A stretch of DNA of 64,000 bases from Denitrificimonas caeni (GCF_905120345.1 NZ_CAJHOA010000006.1:175898-239897), one strand, 5' to 3'. Positions 9,625 through 20,570 are shown, counted from the stretch's first letter. The notes: a model not told the origin generated them from the letters alone. Made by a program: numbers and translations.

Positions 9625-11172
9625 TCAAACGTCTTCGGCATTGACCCTATCCAAAGGACTGGAGTGTTCTTTACGTCGATCACTTCGCCACTGCCAAATA
9701 ATAAAAACAATGGTAGGCAAACCCAAGACAGCACTGATTAGAAAGAACTGCTCATAACCAAACTTATCCACCAAGACGCCGGAATAGCCACCGATCAAGC
9801 GTGGCAATAACAACATTATTGAACTGAGCAAGGCATATTGCGTGGCAGAGAAACGCAGATTGGTCAAACTCGATAGATAGGCCACAAAGGCTGCGGTCGC
9901 TAAACCAGCGCTAAAATTATCGCAGGAGATGGTGATGATCAACATATTGAGATCAGCCCCCATCCCTGCGAGCAGCACAAACATTAAGTTCGTCGCAGCA
10001 GAGGTGATTCCGCCAATCAATAGAATCGGCATAATGCCAAAACGCACAATCAGCACACCACCAATACCAGCACCGAGCAAGGTCATAATCAAACCAAAGA
10101 CTTTACTGACGCCGGCAATTTGATCTTTGCTAAAGCCTTGGTCGATATAAAATACGTTCGCCATGACGCCCATCACTGTGTCTGACATACGATAGGTCGC
10201 CACCAGTCCTAACAATAAAAACGCCTGCCAGCGGTAACGCACCACAAAGTCACTGACTGGCGTGAGCACCGGGGCAAGGCCTCTACGACCAATCGAGGAC
10301 AAGCAAAATACCGTCAAGATGGTGTAGAGCAACGCGCGTAAAAAGGCTCGATCACTGTAGAAAAGATCATCCAGACCCGATTGCCCAGAGACTAACGCAT
10401 GAAAATCAGTATGGTAAAACTGGGTCATCATCGCTGGCACCGAGATCAGCAACACCATCAACACCACCACAGAGATCAGTTGATGTCGCAACTTATAGCG
10501 GTTCACGGCCTCTTCAGTTTGCACGGCCAGCTCAGGTTCTTTCATCCATAAGGTGGTGAGTAAACCAGGCAACATCAGTAAGGCAAATAATAAGTAGGTG
10601 CTAGCCCAAGCAGCATGTCGATACTCCACGCCCGTTGAGCCAAACCATTCGGCAAAATATAAAGCACCGGCAGTGGCGAGCAGCGCTGCGACACGGTAAC
10701 CGGCCATATAACTGGCCGCCAAAGCGGCTTGGCGAGTGTTATCGAGAATCTCTAAGCGATAGGCATCGACGGCAATGTCTTGCGTCGCCGAAGCAAAGGC
10801 CACGAGTACAGCTAAGGCAATTAACACCGCCAAATGACTTTGTGGGTTACTCAGCGCCATACCGGCCAGACCAATAGCGACCAAGATTTGTGAAAAGACC
10901 AACCAAGAGCGACGCCGACCTAAGCGCCCCAACAGGGGCAAACGCCATTGGTCGAGCAGCGGCGACCAGACCCATTTAAAAGCGTAGGCTAAACCGATTA
11001 AACTGGCATAACCAATGGTTTCACGGGCTACGCCAGCTTCACGCAGCCAAACCGAAAGCGTAGAGAAAACCAGCATATAGGGTAAGCCGGCAGCAAAACC
11101 GAGTAGTAATAAGGCTAAGACGGCCGGATTAGAATAAGCCTGCAGGGCTGTACGCCAACTGTTATTGGACAT
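9625..11172 (-). CDS. ampG: AmpG-family muropeptide permease
   Basis: This inner-membrane transporter of the major facilitator superfamily imports anhydromuropeptides released in cell-wall turnover, feeding recycling and AmpR signalling. The 515 residues include about twelve to fourteen hydrophobic segments. AmpG hallmarks are GFAAGLPYMLVFSTLSVWLR near the N-terminus and SATQDIAVDAYRLE near residue 128. It is a single gene between fxsA and an alkyltransferase-like gene on the same strand. The long periplasmic/cytoplasmic insertion near residues 225-290 is normal for Pseudomonas AmpG. Confidence 0.9.
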   Translation of the reverse strand: MSNNSWRTALQAYSNPAVLALLLLGFAAGLPYMLVFSTLSVWLREAGVARETIGYASLIGLAYAFKWVWSPLLDQWRLPLLGRLGRRRSWLVFSQILVAIGLAGMALSNPQSHLAVLIALAVLVAFASATQDIAVDAYRLEILDNTRQAALAASYMAGYRVAALLATAGALYFAEWFGSTGVEYRHAAWASTYLLFALLMLPGLLTTLWMKEPELAVQTEEAVNRYKLRHQLISVVVLMVLLISVPAMMTQFYHTDFHALVSGQSGLDDLFYSDRAFLRALLYTILTVFCLSSIGRRGLAPVLTPVSDFVVRYRWQAFLLLGLVATYRMSDTVMGVMANVFYIDQGFSKDQIAGVSKVFGLIMTLLGAGIGGVLIVRFGIMPILLIGGITSAATNLMFVLLAGMGADLNMLIITISCDNFSAGLATAAFVAYLSSLTNLRFSATQYALLSSIMLLLPRLIGGYSGVLVDKFGYEQFFLISAVLGLPTIVFIIWQWRSDRRKEHSSPLDRVNAEDV

Positions 11173-11203
11173 GGGTGACTGTTTTCATTGCTAAAGGCGC
11201 ACT

Positions 11204-11539
11204 CTACTCGTTGGCAGCATCAGGCTGCCACTGATAATTGACTAATTTTACACGATCTTGCTCGACGAATATCCCTTCTAATCGTAAGCGCTGCCGTTGT
11301 TCGTCTCCGGCACGGGTGTTTTGCGGCAAGCTTAAGCGTCCGCCTGCAGCAACCACGCGATGCCAAGGCAGTTGAGTATCATCAGGTAATTGGCTGAGTA
11401 CTCGGCCCACCCAACGCGCTAAGCCGGGATAACCGGCCATTTTAGCAAGCTGTCCATAAGTGACCAAGCGTCCTTCTGGGATCTTGGACAGCAGGATATA
11501 CAAGATGATCCGCATCTGCTGTTTATTTTCTATATCCAT
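11204..11539 (-). CDS. Alkyltransferase-like protein (MGMT C-terminal domain family, no active cysteine)
   Basis: The 111-residue protein is homologous to the DNA-binding domain of O6-alkylguanine-DNA alkyltransferase, with YILLSKIPEGRLVTYGQLA and LPWHRVVAAGGRL. The alkyl-accepting cysteine of the PCHRV motif is replaced by Trp (PWHRV). That is the signature of ATL proteins, which bind alkylated bases and hand them to nucleotide excision repair. It lies 31 nt upstream of ampG. No regulatory site was recognised. Confidence 0.9.
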   Translation of the reverse strand: MDIENKQQMRIILYILLSKIPEGRLVTYGQLAKMAGYPGLARWVGRVLSQLPDDTQLPWHRVVAAGGRLSLPQNTRAGDEQRQRLRLEGIFVEQDRVKLVNYQWQPDAANE

Positions 11540-11637
11540 GACTGAACCCTATTTTTTATTATGTGTCTATTACTGCATAACGCTAAACTATGCACTGTAC
11601 AACACTTCTGATTTTTTCTAATTTCGAGCTTTTTATT

Positions 11638-12645
11638 ATGCGTGTTTTCACTGTGTGTGCTTTTATTGTGGGGTTTTCATTTTCTCTATCTGCGCAAGCG
11701 GATACGGTATGGCTTAAAAATGGTGATCGTCTGACGGGCCGTATTGTGCTGTTAGATAGCGGCAAACTGTTACTAGACACTGATTATGCCAATACCATTA
11801 CGCTAAATATTAACAAAATTGCGACCCTAGAATCTGAGCAACCCCTGCTGGTTAAGTTGGATAAATTTACCAGCGAGTCAAGTAAGTCGTTACGACCCGC
11901 GCCGGAAGGCAATGTCACTCTAATCAATGGGGACACACCTAAAACCATTGCTTTGACTGATATTGAGCAATTGATGACACCTAAACCGATTATTGAGGAT
12001 TTACGCTGGAAAGGCTCGATTAGTTTTTCGGCTGATTACAAGAAAAAAGAAAATAACAGCGAGGATTATGGCCTCGATGTCAGCACCGAGCTTCGACACG
12101 GTTTATGGCGACATGCTCTAGACACCGAATATGATTATGAAACGAAGAACAGTGCGACGAAAACTGAACATTTTGAGGCCAGCTATGCCTTAGATCGCTT
12201 TATTACTGAGCAGTGGTTCTGGAAAAATAAAATTAAATACATTAACGATCATATTGAAGACCTACGTAAACAGCACACCTACGGTACCGGTCCGGGTTAC
12301 CAGTTTTGGGATAATGAACTGGGCGCTTTTGCATTGACGGGGCTGTTTAATCACAATAAATTTGAGTTTGCGTCCGGCGATAAGAAAAGTTTCAACTCAG
12401 GTACTGCATCGTGGGATTACAATCGTTATATCGGTGGTAAAGTTTTTGAGGTGTATACCAAGGGTGACTTTGGCATGCCTTTTATCAGTGATATTGAGTA
12501 CGTTCTGGAAAGTGAAGCAGGGCTTCGTTATAAGCTAAACAGTTGGGCGGCGCTAACGTTAAAAGCTGAGTGGAATAAGGTCTCGAGTCAATATGGCGAT
12601 CTCAATGATCGGCGCTACTTGTTTGGTGTTGGTGTGGGCTGGTAA
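11638..12645 (+). CDS. DUF481 (YdiY-like) outer-membrane beta-barrel protein
   Basis: The start is placed at ATG 11638. It gives a clean signal peptide (MRVFTVCAFIVGF ... LSAQA, cleavage about residue 20) and 335 residues. An in-frame ATG at 11590 would put a non-signal-like stretch in front. The N-terminal third has short repeats of WLKNGDRLTGRIVLL type; the C-terminal two thirds alternates aromatic and polar residues like a DUF481 barrel. The protein ends in aromatic W, usual for barrel insertion. Function in this family is unknown. The gene stands alone. Confidence 0.8.
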   Translation: MRVFTVCAFIVGFSFSLSAQADTVWLKNGDRLTGRIVLLDSGKLLLDTDYANTITLNINKIATLESEQPLLVKLDKFTSESSKSLRPAPEGNVTLINGDTPKTIALTDIEQLMTPKPIIEDLRWKGSISFSADYKKKENNSEDYGLDVSTELRHGLWRHALDTEYDYETKNSATKTEHFEASYALDRFITEQWFWKNKIKYINDHIEDLRKQHTYGTGPGYQFWDNELGAFALTGLFNHNKFEFASGDKKSFNSGTASWDYNRYIGGKVFEVYTKGDFGMPFISDIEYVLESEAGLRYKLNSWAALTLKAEWNKVSSQYGDLNDRRYLFGVGVGW

Positions 12646-12705
12646 GCCGCCTCTTAAGGGTAACTGACAGATCATCTAAAAGAACACCTCACCAGTGCCG
12701 CTTTT

Positions 12706-12753
12706 CCCTGAGTGCGCTTTGCAAGCGCAACTCGGGCGCTATGCCATCCATGG
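12706..12753 (+). repeat. Intergenic hairpin repeat, copy A
   Basis: A stem-loop pairs CCCTGAGTGCGCTT (from 12706) with AAGCGCAACTCGGG, and is followed by GGGCGCTATGCCATCCATGGC. The same arrangement, on the opposite strand, occurs after hmp at 34927-34983. The shared 21-bp segment differs at two positions, while the hairpin arms differ in sequence but keep pairing. Confidence 0.6.
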
Positions 12754-12834
12754 CGATGCTTGTCGCCGCATCTGCGAGGTATTCATTAAGCAAGAGGTGC
12801 TCGGCACACCTGTACAACTCGGAACAAGTATTTG

Positions 12835-13593
12835 TTACAAGCGCAAGCCGCCATCCAACTCAAGAATGCGACCAGTGTAATAGTCGTTTTCAAAAATATA
12901 CGCCACAGAATGAGCGATTTCTTCAGGTTTACCCATGCGCTGCAGAGGTATAACGGAGGTCATTTTCTCTAGAGCGTCTGGCTTCATACTTAATGTCATT
13001 TCCGTCTCAATAAAGCCCGGAGCAACGCCTGCAACACGAATACCGTAACGCGCCAACTCTTTAGCCCAGACCACAGTATCTGCAGCAACACCGGCTTTGG
13101 CCGCGGAGTAGTTAGCCTGGCCCATATTGCCAGCGCGAGAAATTGAAGAAATATTAACAATTGCGCCCTGACTTTTTAACTCAATCATTTTCGCTGCCAC
13201 TTCACGGGTGCATAAAAAGACACCAGTAAGGTTAACGTCGATCACCGCTTGCCAGTTGTCTAGACTCATTTTAGTCATTTCACCATCTTTAACGCGAATG
13301 GTTAAGCCATCGCGCAAGATACCAGCATTATTTACCAAACCGTGAATAGCACCGAAGTCATCGGCAACTTGCGCAACCATATCGGTGACTTGCTCTTCAT
13401 TGGCCACGTTACAAATATAAGCACGTGCTTGTGTACCCGCACTCTGGCACGCGGCAACAGCAGCATTCAGTTTTTCTTGATCCAGGTCGACTAATGCCAA
13501 CTGTGCACCTTTACTAGCAAGGTACTCCGCCATGGCGCGACCTAAACCTTGACCGCCACCTGTAATAATAATTACTTTATCTTTTAACTGCAT
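12835..13593 (-). CDS. Short-chain dehydrogenase/reductase, FabG-like
   Basis: This classical SDR has 252 residues. It has the Rossmann motif TGGGQGLGRAMA near residue 12, NNAG near 88-91, and the catalytic Ser-Tyr-Lys set in NISSISRAGN and YSAAKAG. It resembles 3-oxoacyl-ACP reductases; the true substrate is not evident. The start is ATG 13593, 5-7 nt after GAGAG; an in-frame GTG at 13599 overlaps this site. It is monocistronic, with nadE divergent 266 bp away. A second fabG role in polyhydroxyalkanoate or fatty-acid metabolism is possible. Confidence 0.85.
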   Translation of the reverse strand: MQLKDKVIIITGGGQGLGRAMAEYLASKGAQLALVDLDQEKLNAAVAACQSAGTQARAYICNVANEEQVTDMVAQVADDFGAIHGLVNNAGILRDGLTIRVKDGEMTKMSLDNWQAVIDVNLTGVFLCTREVAAKMIELKSQGAIVNISSISRAGNMGQANYSAAKAGVAADTVVWAKELARYGIRVAGVAPGFIETEMTLSMKPDALEKMTSVIPLQRMGKPEEIAHSVAYIFENDYYTGRILELDGGLRL

Positions 13594-13859
13594 AGCCACT
13601 CTCTCTTATTTTAAAACAGTTATTAAACACAGTTCTGACCTGATCAGCTGCAACCTAATAAAGCCTCAAACCGGAGGTTTACCCGTCCGCTTTGATTCTT
13701 GATTAACCTGTAACTGGATCTCTGTGCGCCATATCAACTGACTACAATACAACGAAACTCACAAATCAGAACTCTTAATTATCATTTATCTGCAGTAACA
13801 ACCCTGTAATCGCTTGGCTTTGCTAAACTGCAACCTTGATCATTTTTAAGGGGTTGAGC

Positions 13860-15503
13860 ATGGCAACTGTATTGCGCGCCGTATTGGCACAATTGAATAT
13901 GCGGGTTGGCGATATTGATGGCAACTTACAACGTATTCTTGATTCAAGCGTACAGGCTCTGCATCACCAGCAGGCGGACCTGGTTGTTTTCCCAGAGCTG
14001 TCACTATGTGGCTATAACGCACAAGACTTACTGCTGCGCGATAGCATGCAAATACGCATTGAACGCGCTTTAGAGAGACTCTGTACTGCTCTGCCGCATA
14101 ACTTGCATGTCTTAGTCGGCTACCCCTGGCTTGAGCAAGACTCTCGTTACAACTGCTGTGCGCATTTTTATCAAGGCAAGATCCAGTCGGTCTATAAAAA
14201 ACAGTTCTTCCCCAACGACCCTACCGCTTTTGCTCAGCGTTACTTTAAGCCTGGTCATCAAGCGCTGTGTATCGATATCAATGAGATAAAAGTTGCCATT
14301 GGTATTGGCGAAGATATTTGGCAATCGGCATTTATTGAACAAGCCTGTACAGCACAAGCCAAAATGATCGTCAGCCTTAACGCCTCAACCTTCCACCTCA
14401 ACAAACAAGCTGAGCGTGAGCGCATGCTCAGCCATCATGCGCAGCATGCACAGATGCCTATTTTGTATGCCAGCCAAGTTGGCGCGCAGGATGATTTGAT
14501 TTTTGATGGCGGCAGTTGCACTGTTGATGAACAAGGTAACCTGCGCCAACGTGCGCCAGCTTTTACCGAAGAGCTGTGCATGGTGGAACTGCAATTTACT
14601 CACTCGACCAGTCACGTCGAGCGCGGCATCTGCGAACCCTTACTCAGCGAAGAGGCCAGCGTTTATCAAGCACTGATGCTGAGCCTGCGCAACTACGTAG
14701 AACAGAATGGATTTAAAGGTGTGTTACTGGGCTTGTCAGGTGGCATTGATTCGGCCTTAGTGTTGGCGATTGCCGCCGATGCATTGGGTGCCGACAAAGT
14801 ACAAGCAGTGATGATGCCTTACCATTACACCGCACAAATCAGCCAAGATGACGCCGCGGCACAAGCACACAATATGGCGGTTGATTATAAAACCATCGCC
14901 ATCGCACCAATGGTTGAAGCCTTTAGCCAGAGCCTAGCGCCAGTTTTTGCTGATATGCCCAGCACCGCCAATGACACCACCGAAGAAAACCTACAAGCTC
15001 GCTGCCGCGGCAATATCTTAATGGCGCTCTCCAACAAGAACGGCTACTTGGTACTGACCACCAGTAATAAAAGCGAAACAGCTGTGGGCTATGCAACCCT
15101 CTACGGCGATATGGCTGGTGGTTTCGCCCTGCTTAAAGACGTACCAAAATGCTTGGTGTACCGTTTAGCTCGCTACCGCAATAGCTTAAGCTCTGTCATT
15201 CCTGAACGTGTGATTACTCGCGCGCCATCTGCAGAATTGTCGCCCAACCAGCAAGATGCAGACAGCTTGCCGCCCTACGAGACTCTGGATGAAGTCCTAC
15301 GCTTATATGTCGAGGAAGAGCAATCGGCGCAAACGATTATTGCGCAAGGTTTTGAACAAGAGATGGTAATGCGAGTTTTACGTTTAGTCGATATCAGCGA
15401 ATACAAACGACGACAAGCCACTCTGGGCCCTCGTATCAGTAAACGCAGCTTTGGTAGTGATCGTCGCTATCCGGTGACCAACCACTGGCAGCGTGGCGAC
15501 TAA
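13860..15503 (+). CDS. nadE: Glutamine-type NAD+ synthetase with altered glutaminase active site
   Basis: It catalyses the last step of NAD synthesis, amidating deamido-NAD with ATP. The 547 residues carry an N-terminal nitrilase-like glutaminase domain (about 1-260) and a C-terminal synthetase domain with the PP-loop LSGGIDSALVLAIAADALG. In the glutaminase, E46 (FPELSLCGY) and K114 (YKKQFFPN) of the Glu-Lys-Cys triad are present. The usual cysteine of the CEDIW motif is Gly150 (IGIGEDIW; codon GGC at 14307-14309). The protein may therefore use free ammonia. The start is ATG 13860 after AAGGGG; an upstream in-frame TTG at 13836 is unlikely. Confidence 0.9.
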   Translation: MATVLRAVLAQLNMRVGDIDGNLQRILDSSVQALHHQQADLVVFPELSLCGYNAQDLLLRDSMQIRIERALERLCTALPHNLHVLVGYPWLEQDSRYNCCAHFYQGKIQSVYKKQFFPNDPTAFAQRYFKPGHQALCIDINEIKVAIGIGEDIWQSAFIEQACTAQAKMIVSLNASTFHLNKQAERERMLSHHAQHAQMPILYASQVGAQDDLIFDGGSCTVDEQGNLRQRAPAFTEELCMVELQFTHSTSHVERGICEPLLSEEASVYQALMLSLRNYVEQNGFKGVLLGLSGGIDSALVLAIAADALGADKVQAVMMPYHYTAQISQDDAAAQAHNMAVDYKTIAIAPMVEAFSQSLAPVFADMPSTANDTTEENLQARCRGNILMALSNKNGYLVLTTSNKSETAVGYATLYGDMAGGFALLKDVPKCLVYRLARYRNSLSSVIPERVITRAPSAELSPNQQDADSLPPYETLDEVLRLYVEEEQSAQTIIAQGFEQEMVMRVLRLVDISEYKRRQATLGPRISKRSFGSDRRYPVTNHWQRGD

Positions 15504-15515
15504 ACTCACACTAAA

Positions 15516-15550
15516 CAAGTACCGATGACGTTGTTTCTCATCGGTACTTG
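15516..15550. terminator. Strong hairpin between convergent nadE and proB
   Basis: CAAGTACCGATGA (15516-15528) pairs perfectly with TCATCGGTACTTG (15538-15550), giving a 13-bp stem and 9-nt loop. No long T-run follows, so termination is likely but not certain. Confidence 0.65.
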
Positions 15551-15596
15551 ACTCAATCAGTCACAGTTCAGCCCTACAAACTCAGCTGTTATCTTT

Positions 15597-16715
15597 TTAT
15601 AGCGTCACTAAATTATCACGATGAATCAGCTCAGCTTCAGCCATATAGCCTAGCGTTTCAACAATACTTTCTGAGCACAGACCAATAATCTTGGTCGCCT
15701 CTGCAGCGCTGTAGTTGCTTAAACCACGCGCCACTTCCGCACCTTGTGCATCAACACAAACGACCATTTCGCCACGCAAGAAATGCCCTGCAACGGCAGT
15801 CACACCGACGGGTAATAAGCTTTTGTGGTCACTGGTTAAGGCTTTTACCGCACCCGCATCCAGAGTCAAAGTACCACGTGTTTGTAAGTGCCCAGCCAGC
15901 CATTGCTTACGTGCACCATCACGGCACTGCTCAGGTGTCAGCAATGTACCTAGACGTTCACCATCATGCAGTCGATCCAGAACATGCTCAAGACGACCAC
16001 CGACAATCACGGTATAGGCTCCAGAACGAGCCGCTAAACGTGCTGCGCGTAATTTGGTCTGCATACCACCACGCCCCAAGGCTCCAGCACTACCTCCCGC
16101 CATCGCATCGAGACGTGGATCATCAGCACGTGCCTCAAAGATCACTTGTGCATCAGGGTTTTTACTCGGATCAGCATCATACATACCATCACGATCGGTG
16201 AGGATCACCAACAAGTCAGCCTCAACTAAGTTAGCCACCAATGCCGCTAAGGTGTCGTTATCACCGAAGCGTATCTCATCCGTGGCAACCGTATCGTTTT
16301 CATTGATCACTGGAATGACGCCTAACTCCAGCAAGGTACGCAAGGTGCTGCGTGCGTTTAAGTAGCGCTTGCGATCAGACAGATCATCGTGAGTTAACAG
16401 GATTTGTGCCGTGCGCTCATTGTGCTCAGCAAAGCTACTTTCCCACGCTTTAACCAAGCTCATCTGACCGACAGCCGCCGCTGCTTGTAACTCATGAATC
16501 GCACGAGGTCGTTCAAGCCAACCTAGACGGCTCATGCCCGCAGCCACTGCGCCTGACGAGACCAACACCAAGTCAATTCCTTGCCGGCGCAGCGCTACCA
16601 TTTGCTGCACCCAAATTGCCATAGCATTACGGTCTAAACCACGGCCATCAGCAGTGAGCAGAGCACTGCCAATTTTCACTACCCAGCGCTGAGCGCCTGT
16701 CACTTTATCGCGCAT
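15597..16715 (-). CDS. proB: Glutamate 5-kinase
   Basis: It phosphorylates glutamate in the first step of proline synthesis and is usually feedback-inhibited by proline. The 372 residues comprise an amino-acid kinase domain ([18 protein letters not shown] near residue 11, [19 protein letters not shown] near 145, [10 protein letters not shown] near 215) and a C-terminal PUA domain from about 275. The start chosen is ATG 16715 (MRDKVTGAQ), which matches Pseudomonas ProB and has AGGA upstream. An in-frame GTG at 16742 would add nine residues. It is the last gene of the rplU-rpmA-obgE-proB run. Confidence 0.95.
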   Translation of the reverse strand: MRDKVTGAQRWVVKIGSALLTADGRGLDRNAMAIWVQQMVALRRQGIDLVLVSSGAVAAGMSRLGWLERPRAIHELQAAAAVGQMSLVKAWESSFAEHNERTAQILLTHDDLSDRKRYLNARSTLRTLLELGVIPVINENDTVATDEIRFGDNDTLAALVANLVEADLLVILTDRDGMYDADPSKNPDAQVIFEARADDPRLDAMAGGSAGALGRGGMQTKLRAARLAARSGAYTVIVGGRLEHVLDRLHDGERLGTLLTPEQCRDGARKQWLAGHLQTRGTLTLDAGAVKALTSDHKSLLPVGVTAVAGHFLRGEMVVCVDAQGAEVARGLSNYSAAEATKIIGLCSESIVETLGYMAEAELIHRDNLVTL

Positions 16716-16784
16716 AACACACAATCCTGTTAATTTTTTCACACTCAGAGGCTGTCTTAACAGCCCACTGAGTCGACCTAGCAG

Positions 16785-18038
<1,254 letters not shown>

Positions 18039-18100
18039 TTATAAATATAGACGCAGGATACAACAAGCACGGACAATCCGTCTTTACTGCCTGCACAAAC

Positions 18101-18130
18101 AAAAAAGCCCCGTCAAATGACAGGGCTTTT
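18101..18130 (-). terminator. Terminator downstream of rpmA
   Basis: On the minus strand, AAAAGCCC(T)GTCA pairs with TGAC(G)GGGCTTTTTT, a stem with one central mismatch and a T-run. It lies between rpmA and obgE and probably limits read-through into obgE-proB. Confidence 0.85.
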
Positions 18131-18144
18131 CCGTGTAAAGCTAC

Positions 18145-18402
18145 TTAGGCTGAAACTACGCTAACGTAGCGACGTCCAAAAGCACCTTTAACTTCAAATT
18201 TCAACACGCCTGCTTCTTTAGCAAACAAGGTGTGATCTTTGCCCATTCCAACATTAGGACCTGGGTGGAATTCTGTACCGCGCTGACGCACGATAATATT
18301 TCCTGCTTTCACAGTTTGGCCGCCGTACATCTTAACGCCTAAGCGTTTAGCTTCCGAGTCGCGACCGTTGCGAGTACTACCACCAGCTTTTTTCGTTGCC
18401 AT
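18145..18402 (-). CDS. rpmA: 50S ribosomal protein L27
   Basis: This ribosomal protein's N-terminus reaches the peptidyl-transferase centre. The 85 residues start [20 protein letters not shown] and contain [16 protein letters not shown], both diagnostic. No cleavable N-terminal extension (as in Firmicutes) is present. It follows rplU by 36 nt in the same operon. Confidence 0.98.
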   Translation of the reverse strand: MATKKAGGSTRNGRDSEAKRLGVKMYGGQTVKAGNIIVRQRGTEFHPGPNVGMGKDHTLFAKEAGVLKFEVKGAFGRRYVSVVSA

Positions 18403-18438
18403 GAGATCAACACTCCATCAGTTTGGGGGTTCAGTCAA

Positions 18439-18750
18439 TTAAGCCTGAATACCAGTGATTTTAACTTCAGTAAACCACTGACGGTGGCCCTGACGCTTCA
18501 TGCTGTGCTTACGACGACGGAACTTGATAATAGTTACTTTATCGTGACGACCTTGGTCAATCACTTCAGCTGTCACTTTAGCACCTTCAACAACTGGCGC
18601 ACCGATTTTCACATCTTCGCCATTGCCGATTAATAGAACGCGATCAAACGAAATAGCTTCGCCGACTGGTACGTCCAATTTTTCAATCTTCAAAAATTCG
18701 CCTTCAGCGACTTTGTATTGCTTACCGCCAGTTACAATTACTGCGTACAT
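18439..18750 (-). CDS. rplU: 50S ribosomal protein L21
   Basis: This 23S rRNA-binding ribosomal protein has 103 residues. Diagnostic segments are [18 protein letters not shown] and [16 protein letters not shown]. The start is ATG 18750, 7 nt after GGAG; an in-frame GTG at 18753 is too close to the ribosome site. It is first in the rplU-rpmA operon and divergent from ispB. Confidence 0.98.
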   Translation of the reverse strand: MYAVIVTGGKQYKVAEGEFLKIEKLDVPVGEAISFDRVLLIGNGEDVKIGAPVVEGAKVTAEVIDQGRHDKVTIIKFRRRKHSMKRQGHRQWFTEVKITGIQA

Positions 18751-18995
18751 CACATATCTCCGTTATTCCTGCTCACCCAACGCTTTATAATAATCAGTAT
18801 CGGTTGGCATGGCTGCTGTGCATTGGATTAAGACACACTAGCAATTGCGTAAGGCAGGGAGTTGCCCAAGTAAAGTTCAGGAGCGCGAATTGTACGCACA
18901 GATCAATCTAGACGCAAGCATTCGATGCGCTCGCCTTGACAGATAGGCGCGCGCCTCATAGCATGCCGCACAACCATATTGGAGTACGCAGGGTC

Positions 18996-19964
18996 ATGCA
19001 ACCACAGGCTTTTTACCAAATCGTCGCTGAAGATTTTGCTGCAGTAGACAGCATCATTAAACAACAGCTGTCCTCACGGATCCCTTTGGTAGAAAAAATC
19101 GGCGATTACATCATCTCCGCAGGCGGCAAACGCCTACGCCCCCTTCTGGTATTACTGGCCGGTAATGCGCTGGGGAAGAATGATGACGATTTACGTCTGC
19201 TTGCGGCGGTTATTGAATTTTTGCACACATCGACTCTATTGCATGACGATGTGGTGGATAAATCTGACTTACGCCGTGGCCGTTCGACTGCCAACGCCAA
19301 GTGGGGCAACGCACCCAGCGTTTTGGTTGGCGATTTCTTATATGCGCGCTCATTTGAAATGATGGTGCGCTTAGGCTCGCTGCCAGTGATGGAAATCATC
19401 TCACAAGCCACTCGTGTGATTGCTGAAGGCGAAGTCCTACAGCTGACAAAAGTACGCGATGCCAGCACCACTGAAACCACTTATATGGAAGTGATTCGTG
19501 GCAAAACCGCAATGTTATTTGAAGCATCCACCCATAGTGCTGCTGTTCTAGCTGGCGCACCAGCAGAACAAGCCGAAGCGCTGCGCACTTACGGCGACAA
19601 CCTTGGTATTGCTTTCCAATTGGTCGATGACTTACTCGATTATCGCGGCGACGCAGAAACTCTTGGCAAGAACGTGGGTGATGACTTAGCCGAAGGTAAG
19701 CCGACCCTGCCATTGATTGCAACCATGCGTGACGGTACCCCAGAGCAAGCAGCGTTAGTACGCCAAGCCATTCAAAAGGGTGGTATTGAAGACCTTGTGG
19801 CCATTAGCGCAGCAGTTGAAGCGTCTGGCGCACTGGATTACACCGCTAAACTGGCACAGGATTACGCACAACGCGCGATCAACTGTCTCGACCCTATTCC
19901 TGCCTCAGGTTACCGTGATGCTCTGATCGAGCTGGCAAAATTCGCCGTCGCTCGTAGCCAATAA
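18996..19964 (+). CDS. ispB: Octaprenyl/polyprenyl diphosphate synthase
   Basis: It elongates isoprenyl diphosphate to the side chain used for ubiquinone. The 322 residues show the two aspartate-rich motifs of trans-prenyltransferases: LHDDVVDKSDLRRG near residue 83 and QLVDDLLDYRGD near 208. The start MQPQAFYQIVAEDF at 18996 matches Pseudomonas IspB, whereas an upstream ATG at 18936 adds a 20-residue unconserved leader. It is divergent from rplU, the conserved arrangement. Confidence 0.94.
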   Translation: MQPQAFYQIVAEDFAAVDSIIKQQLSSRIPLVEKIGDYIISAGGKRLRPLLVLLAGNALGKNDDDLRLLAAVIEFLHTSTLLHDDVVDKSDLRRGRSTANAKWGNAPSVLVGDFLYARSFEMMVRLGSLPVMEIISQATRVIAEGEVLQLTKVRDASTTETTYMEVIRGKTAMLFEASTHSAAVLAGAPAEQAEALRTYGDNLGIAFQLVDDLLDYRGDAETLGKNVGDDLAEGKPTLPLIATMRDGTPEQAALVRQAIQKGGIEDLVAISAAVEASGALDYTAKLAQDYAQRAINCLDPIPASGYRDALIELAKFAVARSQ

Positions 19965-20038
19965 GCTAAAGTACTTTTAGTGCTAAGCAACAATAAATAA
20001 AATATTGCCGCAGACGCCCTTTATAATGAGCAACATAA

Positions 20039-20055
20039 TGTGACATATTGTCACA
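20039..20055. promoter_or_regulatory. Perfect dyad upstream of mscL
   Basis: TGTGACA (20039-20045) and TGTCACA (20049-20055) form perfect 7-bp arms with a 3-bp spacer, 39 bp before the mscL start. It resembles a CRP/Vfr half-site pair (TGTGA/TCACA) but with 7 instead of 6 bp between them. The binding factor is unknown. Confidence 0.5.
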
Positions 20056-20094
20056 TAGCATTAATTAAATAATTTTCGGCATGGAAAACAAAAC

Positions 20095-20523
20095 ATGAGC
20101 ATTCTTAAAGAGTTCAAAACGTTTGCTGTCAAAGGTAACGTTGTCGATATGGCTGTCGGTATTATTATCGGTGCTGCTTTCGGAAAAATCGTCAGTTCAT
20201 TTGTGGGCGATATCATCATGCCGCCACTGGGCGTTATGATTGGAGGTGTTGATTTCAGCGATCTGGCGGTGACGTTAAAAGCCGCTGAAGGTGACTTACC
20301 TGCAGTGATGCTGGCCTACGGAAAATTCATTCAAAGCATTATTGACTTTGTGATCATAGCTTTCGCTATTTTTATGGGCGTAAAAGTCATCAACCGTCTC
20401 AAACATGAAGAAGAGATTGCCGAAGAAGCGCCCGCTGCTCCTGCAGAACTGCCAACACCGAGCAACGAAGAAGTCCTACTCAGAGAAATCCGCGACTTGC
20501 TCCAGCAACAAAATAAAAGCTAA
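20095..20523 (+). CDS. mscL: Large-conductance mechanosensitive channel MscL
   Basis: This homopentameric inner-membrane channel opens under membrane tension and releases solutes during hypo-osmotic shock. The 142 residues begin [20 protein letters not shown] and have TM1 at about 17-40 with the gate region, the signature [17 protein letters not shown], and TM2 at about 80-102. The C-terminal helix ends [12 protein letters not shown]. The gene is monocistronic and ends in a hairpin terminator. Confidence 0.97.
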   Translation: MSILKEFKTFAVKGNVVDMAVGIIIGAAFGKIVSSFVGDIIMPPLGVMIGGVDFSDLAVTLKAAEGDLPAVMLAYGKFIQSIIDFVIIAFAIFMGVKVINRLKHEEEIAEEAPAAPAELPTPSNEEVLLREIRDLLQQQNKS

Positions 20524-20570
20524 CAGCTCTGCCAGACTGCAGCTAAAAGAGCCTGTAAAATAAACAGTAC

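Noticed and set aside
12695..12953. Short plus-strand open frames after the DUF481 gene
   Set aside because: They run through the intergenic hairpin repeat and antisense to the SDR gene, with no ribosome site.
20039..20055. Reading the mscL dyad as a standard CRP/Vfr site
   Set aside because: The half-sites are 7 bp apart rather than 6, so I left the binding protein open.
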